A stretch of 64,000 nt of DNA from Theristus sp. LFF4_11 (lineage: Eukaryota > Nematoda > Chromadorea > Monhysterida > Xyalidae). This document shows positions 58,901 through 64,000 of the stretch, one piece after another. How positions within the stretch are numbered: position 1 is the stretch's first letter; each line of letters opens with the position of its first letter. Where the stretch lies: contig JASANC010002762.1 in the NCBI GenBank assembly GCA_030248135.1, positions 62,001 through 126,000 of the forward strand, written 5' to 3'. The translations under genes and the position numbers were made by a program. The notes under the pieces were generated by a model. The model ran no database searches, had not been told where the DNA came from, and was given only the letters and a program-made list of their open reading frames with translations.

Positions 58901-61900
58901 AACATATAAAACTTGTTGCATTGCGTCTTGAAAACGAAATTTTATGGATGCTTGTCGGTTTTGTTAGAATAAAATATATGTGTTACGTGGTCTGCGTCAT
59001 CATGCGTTGAAAGAAAACAAGAGATGCAACATATGGCATCCCCTGCGGGAGTCGAACCCGCGACCTTTGGATTAGAACTTTGGATCATTCAATGATCAAA
59101 GAGCTCGAGGGCGAGCCGAACGATTCGCCAGGCTATACGCATTGCGTTAGTGCATGTGGCTGCTGGGCAATACCCATATTAACAAAAAGCAAGATATTCA
59201 TCTAACCGTCAACGAATTCCGCCGGTCGATCACGTGACGAAAACACCAGAGAAACATGAATCGACTCGCCAACATGTTCAGAAAATCAACAAGTGCACGC
59301 GGTCAATCGGACGACATTGATCCTCCACCGCCGTACTCACCGGATGATAAGCCGACGCCACCACCTGTTGACCTGAAGAATCAGACTGTGATCTGTTATA
59401 TCAAAGGATCACTGACAGTCACGACAGAAAGCACAAAAGAACGTGCCGGATTGCGTTCCGTAGTCACGCATTTGACTTGTCAGGAGATGAAATCATGTCC
59501 GGGCCGCTATGCGCTATTTGCGACGCTAATGGATGCGACAACTGCACCGCCTGTGACGATGCGCTCAGCGACAATGTCGTGGTCATACGGAAAGAACATC
59601 TATGACCATCGATGGGCGCAAATTGATCAGATCAACATCGACAGCGAGAAAGATTTCAAGCGCCACGCAAAGGGCAATGGATTTGAGCGCGATTGCAAAC
59701 AAGGTGTCATTAAGCGCTCTGGTTCTGCACGCGGCGAGAACAATCAGATGTACGACTATAGTGCATCATTGCGCTATCAAATCAGCGTTGTTCCGACTGA
59801 TGAGCTCAGTACCAAGTTCGATGACATCAATCGTGCGATCTTGTTCCGCTATGATGCACGTGTCATCAATGACATCAAGGCGCACTGCCCGGTGTGGCTG
59901 AAGAGGAGGAGCAAGCTGGAACGAGCGCGATTCAGGTGGTTCGCAGACGACAGGGTCTTGAGTAAATTACAACACTTTAAGGGCTGTTCAGTTGTCAGTT
60001 GAAAAAAGAGGCACTTATTTGCATTTGAATCAACACCTTTTAGAGTATTTCACGTGCATTTTTATCTATATGTCGTGTTTTCTAAACCTTTGATTTTTGT
60101 TTCTGTCTCTTTAATCTGTGTTTGTGTAAGTACCTTGAAGGCCACGGCGAAACTGTCCACCATGCTGATAATACACGCGCTGAGATTACGTCGTTTGCTT
60201 TGCAAGCCAATTTATCCTTTGTGTCGAAGCACCAACTGTTCAGTGTGGGGCACAGGGGTTCGGACGGTGCAGGTTATTACCAAACTGGGTGGCCTGACTT
60301 GGCATTTGCCGGACTGTTGTACGGATCATGGGTGCAAAGAATCGTACTGATTGCTGTGGTCATTTTTTTCGTGCTAATTGTTGTTCGCATTATTATTGGA
60401 ATTCTGTTTTGAATATTTGTCACAACCAGCATCTTTTTCAAACATTGATCTCCTTTTTGGGGAGTGTTGTAAAGATTAGAAAAATGTATGAAAACTAAGC
60501 TCATGTTTTGTCTGATAAGCTTCATGCGTGTGTTGAAAATTCATGAAACGTAAACATATAAAACTTGTTGCATTGCGTCTTGAAAACGAAATTTTATGGA
60601 TGCTTGTCGGTTTTGTTAGAATAAAATATATGTGTTACGTGGTCTGCGTCATCATGCGTTGAAAGAAAACAAGAGATGCAACAGACGTCTTCACTGGCAG
60701 ACTGACTTGGTGTCCGTGCGTTGCTTGCAGACCCCTCGCAGCAACAAAAACGTCGTCGCCGTCTGCATGTGCCCGAGTTCAAAGGGCCACAGTACCTGGC
60801 GCTCGGGCACGAACGCAACGACGCAGCAGAGCTCCCGGCGACCGTTGACGAACAATTTTACCGTGAACTGCAATATCTGACGTTTGAAGATCGCATTCGT
60901 GGTCAGTGAAAGTCCACTTTCTTTCAGTTTGCGCTCTTTTGGTATCCGCTGAAAAACGTGTCATTTTTCTTCGGTTCGGACAAACTGCACGTATTTCACT
61001 GGATCTCAGCATTTGCTTTCCTTTGCCGACTTCACTCACGCGAGAGTTGCCGTGTGAATTTTTTTACGACATCATTATTTCACTTATATAATGTTCAGCG
61101 GAGATGAAAAAGGCTTACCTTTGGTGGGAAAATGAATTTTGCGATATGTGCAGCGCAGTCGTAGGTTAATAACTTTATGCAATCAGCTGATTGGTTGGTG
61201 ATCACGTGAAGACGTGATGCATGCTTTCCGTTCAGGACAGACTCCGCCTCCGCAGCAATGCCTGCAACGACGGCATGCATCACGTGATCGCCAACCAATC
61301 GGCTGCATGGGCTAAAATTTAGAGTTCGGTATTTCAGAAGAGCTGCGCGATCGTGTTGAACGCCGCGAGCGCCGCCTGGCGGACGCTCGAGCAAACGAGT
61401 CGCTGGGCGAGTGTCGCTGCTGCTACAAAGAGGAGGTACGGTACTAGGCACTCTACGGCTTAACGGCAAAAAACTGGATGTAAAAATTTGCGGGGACAAA
61501 AGTAAAAAAAAACGGCGGTTAGAAAAGTTTTTTAAGCAAAATCTGACACGGCTTTCTTGCTTGCTCCGTTGACATCTACCGATTGAAACTGAGCGCTTCG
61601 TTTTTCCAGGTATTACCCGAAGAAATGGGTTGGTGTGGCGCTCAGGCACATCTGTTTTGCAAAGACTGTGTGCGGCAGCACGCGGAAACGGCCATTGGCA
61701 ATGGTAAAGTCACCTTTTGAAAAGCATGCACTTTCAGTTTCTACACACGTCCTGCACAGCACAGTCATCGCAAACACACAGGCACATTTGCACCCTTTGC
61801 CAGTGTGCGTTTGTTTGTCGCTGTGCAACATCTGAGACGAACAGTGCGCAGTGCGTGGGTGTACAGAGCACAGTCTTTAGTTGACCGTGTTTTCTGTCAC

Positions 61901-63675
61901 GGTTTTGGTAGGCTGTGAATTGATTGGTTTCCTCTGCGGTTTTATCTATGAACCACAAGACCATGTGTTGAGTTGATGCACGTTGTGCTGCGACGGGGCC
62001 GCTGGGGTATCATCATGAGCGTGTGTGTGTTGAATGTGAGCGAGTTAAGTGCAGCGCGTGCCATTGAACATGGCTGACCACTGCCTAAATGTGAACGTGT
62101 CCGTAGTGCCTGCAGGTGCGCACCGCATCGCGTGCCTCAGCGACGGCTGTGCCGCAGAGTACTCGTTGGCCGTGTTGAACGCTGTGCTGCCACCTGCCAC
62201 TGTTGATCTCATACTGCGACGTGTGCAACAGGTGCGTTTGTTCGCTGTTCACCTGTATTGCGGTTGTCAAGACTTTTAAGATTGGGCGCTTCAGTTGAAA
62301 GCTTCCGCTTCGCTTGAAAGAATACTGCGCTGAGGAACATTCGTGAAGAAAAGTGTTTATTCTCTAACCCTGGCGCAATCTTGCGAGCCTTTGTTCTGGC
62401 AGTCGAAAGTGCAGGTGCAGCTTGACGGAAACGCCAAATTGGCTGCAGTGCAACAACAGCGCTCCGCAAAGGCAGCAATGAAAATAACTCGGTTTTCGAA
62501 ACCACCGATTTTCTTTTTCTTCCCGACGTGTTTTTTCTCAACTTAGGATGAACTGCGTCAGGCGGCGGTCGACAACATCGAGTCGTGTCCGTTCTGCGAT
62601 TTCGCGCTGATCATTGAGAACACTGAGGAGCGACTGTTTCGCTGTCAGAATCCCGACTGCCTCAAGGAATCCTGCCGGTGCGTCAGTGTCTTGCGATGTC
62701 TGTGCGCATTTTCGTGTTGTATGTTGTTTACCACGGAGAAAAGTTTTGCAATTTGGAATCCCAACTAAACGTCGAACTCGAATAAGCCCATTGAAATCAG
62801 TTGTGAAATGGGAGACGACTACTATCAAATTTTTCAGGCTCTGCGACTCAGTGAGTGTGCAGACGTCGAAAGGAAACTAGTTTCAATCTTTGGTGGCAAT
62901 TCAAAATAGCCTAAGTGAATCGGCGCTGTTTAAGGGACTCGGATCACTTTACCACTTTTGAATTTCCGCGTAATGCATGAAACTGTTTACCTGTTTATGA
63001 GCGCATTGAGTCTCGGGACCAAAGTAAAAGATAATAGATGTGATAAAATAAGCACATCGGCAAGCAAAAGCAAAGTGACTCCGCGCAAACAGCAGTTTTT
63101 GTTGTGTTTCCAGTGAATGCCGCCAGCCGAGTCATATTCCGTTGCGGTGCAATGAAGTGGAGCGCGACGCGGAGACACGCTTGCGCACTCACATTGAGAA
63201 TGAAATGGCCGAGGCGTTGATTCGCACTTGCCCGAACTGTCACAAACGGTTTGTACATGTCGCCGCAAAGTTCGCGACTTATTTGTGTTTTTTTCTGTAT
63301 TTTCGTTGGGCTTTTTTATGTCATACTTCCATGGCGTTCCTGGACTGGTTCATTTCGCTGACTGAAATCCTGTGGGGGGTTCTGAATGGGTTATTCACAA
63401 CAACAATGGTTAGGAGGAGGTGTGATGTCAAGTCACTGCATTATATTTCGATACTTTGATCGGTTGCTTTTGTCAATGCTTTGGTAGTGATCAGCTGAAT
63501 CATTTTTGTTTGCATCGGAAACCGGAATGAGCAGTTAGCACAATTTGCACAATTTTCTCAGCACCGTGAAAACAGAGGGCTGCAATAAGATGACGTGCGC
63601 GTGCGGCACCAAGTTCTGCTACGTGTGTCGTTGCAAAATCGACGATTACAATCACTTCCACAAGCCGCCACCGGG
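52960..63675 (+). CDS. RNF216: RBR E3 ubiquitin ligase, RNF216/TRIAD3-like (3' end outside window)
   Basis: Exons: 52960-53124 (tentative first), 58173-58278, 60731-60901, 61338-61435, 61610-61703, 62116-62231, 62547-62677, 63114-63248, 63562-63675, all phase-consistent. RBR ligases pass ubiquitin from E2 to a RING2 cysteine and then to the substrate. RING1 runs from GECRCCYKEE to AHLFCKDCVRQHAETA. The IBR region has ACLSDGC, SCPFCDFALIIEN, RCQNPDCLKESCR and ECRQPSHIPLRC. RING2 is TCPNCHKR..TEGCNKMTCACGTKFCYVCRCKI, then DDYNHFHKPPPG, which matches the distinctive end of RNF216. The candidate catalytic cysteine is in NKMTC. Upstream is a basic coiled segment (LRDRVERRERRLADARA). Introns hold a giant palindrome, MITEs and an LTR element. 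The ATG at 52960 (AAAGATGG) begins a His/Asn-rich exon; its assignment to this gene rests only on strand, phase and proximity. Confidence 0.88.
53128..53320. mobile_element. MITE, family A, copy 3, abutting a splice donor
   Basis: CAGTAGAACTCTAAATTACG at the left and TAATTAGAGTTCGACTG at the right. The TA before it is part of the predicted donor GTACAG at 53125. Confidence 0.75.
53394..53440 (+). mobile_element. Solo mariner-type terminal sequence
   Basis: TACAGGGTGTCCCAAAAAAA is the usual start of a mariner-family inverted repeat. No matching opposite end was found before the low-complexity block at 53754. Confidence 0.4.
53754..54281. other. G-homopolymer and T-homopolymer block, possibly mis-sequenced
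   Basis: Runs of G (53890-53942 almost pure G) are followed by T-rich sequence ending in the palindrome. The G content is unlike anything else in the window apart from the short G run at 57977, on the other side of the palindrome. Open frames of Gly-rich peptides here are artefacts of composition. Confidence 0.6.
54282..57973. mobile_element. 3.7-kb palindromic element with about 1.74-kb inverted arms
   Basis: The left arm is 54282-56026 and the right arm 56228-57973, around a spacer of about 200 bases. The ends are TATGAGGCCTTCCGCCG and its complement CGGCGGAAGGCCTCATA, so a TA duplication with TGAGGCC termini is possible. The arms match throughout with a few scattered substitutions and indels. 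Each arm also holds two internal repeats of a block with TTTTTTTGCCCAAAAATTGG (about 55310 and 55650). No coding frame with a recognisable domain. It lies in intron 1 of the RNF216-like gene. Confidence 0.9.
58528..58797 (-). mobile_element. MITE, family B, copy 4
   Basis: TACAGTATGGCCGAATAAGT at the left and TTTACTCGGCCATTCCGTA at the right; the body is the reverse complement of the other copies (TTTCATTCAAATTTCGCGCG). It is in intron 2 of the RNF216-like gene, 16 bases from the LTR element. Confidence 0.8.
58813..59031 (+). repeat. 5' LTR
   Basis: 219 bp, TGTTG...CAACA, with TATAAAA at 58905-58911 and AATAAA at 58969-58974, compatible with U3-R-U5 order. Confidence 0.92.
59034..59083 (+). 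promoter_or_regulatory. Primer-binding site with extended tRNA complementarity
   Basis: TGGCATCCCCTGCGGGAGTC begins two bases after the LTR. Its reverse complement is a tRNA 3' end with T-arm GGTCGCGGGTTCGACTCCCGC and CCA. Complementarity continues to a TTCTAATCC segment resembling the anticodon arm of tRNA-Arg(UCU). Confidence 0.75.
59256..60002 (+). CDS. LTR-element ORF 1: PPPPY protein, matrix- or Gag-like by layout
   Basis: 248 codons from an ATG in context AAACATGA. The N-terminus is basic and Ser/Thr-rich; residues about 24-28 read PPPPY and are followed by another PPP. PPxY is a late-budding motif that binds Nedd4-family ligases, found near the N-terminus of rhabdovirus-type matrix proteins and in some retroviral Gag proteins. 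After it come about 170 residues with alternating beta-type segments (ICYIKGSLTVTTE; SASLRYQISVV) and no zinc knuckle. A donor-like AGTAAAT at 59961 lies in frame near the end, so the last codons may be removed by splicing. The viral-matrix reading is inference from motif and length; a captured host gene is the alternative. Confidence 0.5.
   Translation: MNRLANMFRKSTSARGQSDDIDPPPPYSPDDKPTPPPVDLKNQTVICYIKGSLTVTTESTKERAGLRSVVTHLTCQEMKSCPGRYALFATLMDATTAPPVTMRSATMSWSYGKNIYDHRWAQIDQINIDSEKDFKRHAKGNGFERDCKQGVIKRSGSARGENNQMYDYSASLRYQISVVPTDELSTKFDDINRAILFRYDARVINDIKAHCPVWLKRRSKLERARFRWFADDRVLSKLQHFKGCSVVS
60141..60412 (+). CDS. LTR-element ORF 2 or second exon: C-terminal membrane anchor
   Basis: The frame ends with about 22 hydrophobic residues (RIVLIAVVIFFVLIVVRIII) and a stop almost at once, preceded by a polar segment with an NLS glycosylation sequon. 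The region upstream, 60085-60130, is pyrimidine-rich and ends in AG dinucleotides, like a 3' splice site. An in-frame junction from 59961 to 60141 would make this the tail of ORF 1; without splicing it lacks a good start. It resembles a membrane-anchor end of an envelope or tail-anchored protein only by layout. Confidence 0.4.
60465..60683 (+). repeat. 3' LTR
   Basis: Identical to the 5' LTR by direct reading; it ends immediately before the GACGT target duplication and 47 bases before the next RNF216-like exon. Confidence 0.92.
61156..61330. mobile_element. MITE, family A, copy 4, abutting a splice acceptor
   Basis: CAGTCGTAGGTTAATAACTT and CAATCAGCTGATTGGTTGG at the left; CAACCAATCGGCTGCATGG and TTTAGAGTTCGG at the right. 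The acceptor ATTTCAG of exon 61338-61435 follows directly. Confidence 0.75.
61754..61829. repeat. Foldback hairpin repeat, family F, copy 7
   Basis: TGCACAGCACAGTCATCGCA with AACACACAGGCAC faces GCCAGTGTGCGTTTGTTTG and CTGTGCAAC. It is in an intron of the RNF216-like gene. Confidence 0.6.
62935..63031 (+). repeat. Dispersed repeat, family R, copy 4
   Basis: ACTTTTGAATTTCCGCGTAA and TGAGCGCATTGAGTCTCGG. A related piece, GGCAATTCAAAATAGCC, occurs inverted at 62894 and 63929. Confidence 0.6.
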
Positions 63676-64000
63676 GTGAGCAAGCGTGCGTTGCACAGAG
63701 TCGTTGTTGCGTTTTACGTATTTTGAACTGCATGTTACAAAGCGGTTTTTAATTTTCCGAAGAAGAGCGGCTGATGTTTAGCAAGTGTACTGTTGGCTTG
63801 GTGACCGGTCTGCTGGTGAATACCATTATAACTCCGCAGTGTTTGTTATCTTTTATGTCGCTTCTCTGCTACTCGATGCATTTGCAGACATGGAAGGGAA
63901 ATTCCTTTCATGCTTGTTGCGGCAATTCAAAATAGCCAAAGTGATTCTGTCCTTTTGTATCTCAGGGTATCTGGTAAGATACTTTTCAACTTGGTTGTTG
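63676..64000. other. Start of the next RNF216-like intron
   Basis: A GTGAGC donor at 63676 opens the last intron in the window. No further exon is recognised; a fragment with GGCAATTCAAAATAGCC is at 63929. Confidence 0.5.

Larger units (their letters stand above)
58813..60683 (+). mobile_element. Short LTR retroelement, structurally complete, no gag-pol
   Basis: Two 219-bp direct repeats (58813-59031 and 60465-60683) are identical by eye, start TGTTG and end CAACA. The element is flanked by GACGT at 58808-58812 and 60684-60688, a 5-bp target duplication. A TGG-initiated tRNA-complementary primer site starts at 59034, and TTTTTGGGGAG directly precedes the 3' LTR as a purine tract. Each LTR has TATAAAA (58905) and AATAAA (58969). 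The 1.43-kb interior has no reverse transcriptase, protease or integrase, so mobility in trans is inferred. LTR identity implies a recent insertion. It lies in sense orientation in an intron of the RNF216-like gene. Confidence 0.93.

Noticed and set aside
59034..59110. A functional tRNA gene on the minus strand
   Set aside because: Only the 3' half matches a tRNA, it includes CCA and abuts an LTR, so it is the primer-binding site.
1..64000. CRISPR array or prokaryotic operon structure
   Set aside because: The tandem repeats have no spacers, and the genes are spliced.

Overview
This is eukaryotic, animal-type nuclear DNA: long spliced genes, many short terminal-inverted-repeat elements, tRNA-derived SINEs, satellite arrays and an LTR element. 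There are no operons. The predicted proteins (a POLR3H-type Pol III subunit, adducin, two rhodopsin-class receptors of which one looks peptide/DMSR-like, and an RNF216-type ubiquitin ligase) point to a metazoan. The receptor type and compact repeat-rich introns suggest an invertebrate, probably an ecdysozoan; I cannot name the species.

Layout. 0.3-2.5 kb: POLR3H-like gene, minus strand, six exons resolved. 2.5-5.9 kb: spacer with hairpin repeats. 5.9-18.7 kb: complete adducin gene, minus strand, 15 coding exons, ending in a basic MARCKS-like tail exon. 19.3 kb: one plausible first exon of a secreted or membrane protein (+). 19.5-38.4 kb: no convincing gene; it holds MITEs, 172-bp and 149-bp satellites (29.2-31.2 kb), a 1-kb TIR element and SINEs. 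38.5-40.5 kb: divergent seven-helix receptor (+). 42.4-42.8 kb: short-period tandem array. 43.3-44.1 kb: TIR element. 45.3-48.1 kb: DMSR/FMRFamide-receptor-like GPCR (+), seven exons. 48-53 kb: SINEs and TIR elements. 53.0 kb to the window edge: RNF216-like RBR ubiquitin ligase (+), nine exons seen, 3' end outside the window.

The RNF216-like gene has unusual introns. Intron 1 carries a 3.7-kb near-perfect palindrome next to a G-homopolymer stretch that may be an assembly problem. Intron 2 carries a structurally intact 1.87-kb LTR element (identical 219-bp LTRs, 5-bp target duplication, primer-binding site, purine tract). It encodes no gag-pol but a PPPPY-containing protein and a C-terminal membrane segment; this is the best candidate for something undescribed.

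The reconstructed introns often have C at donor position +3 (GTC...), in 11 of 36 donors placed by homology and reading phase, which is unusual for animals. Several MITEs abut splice sites.
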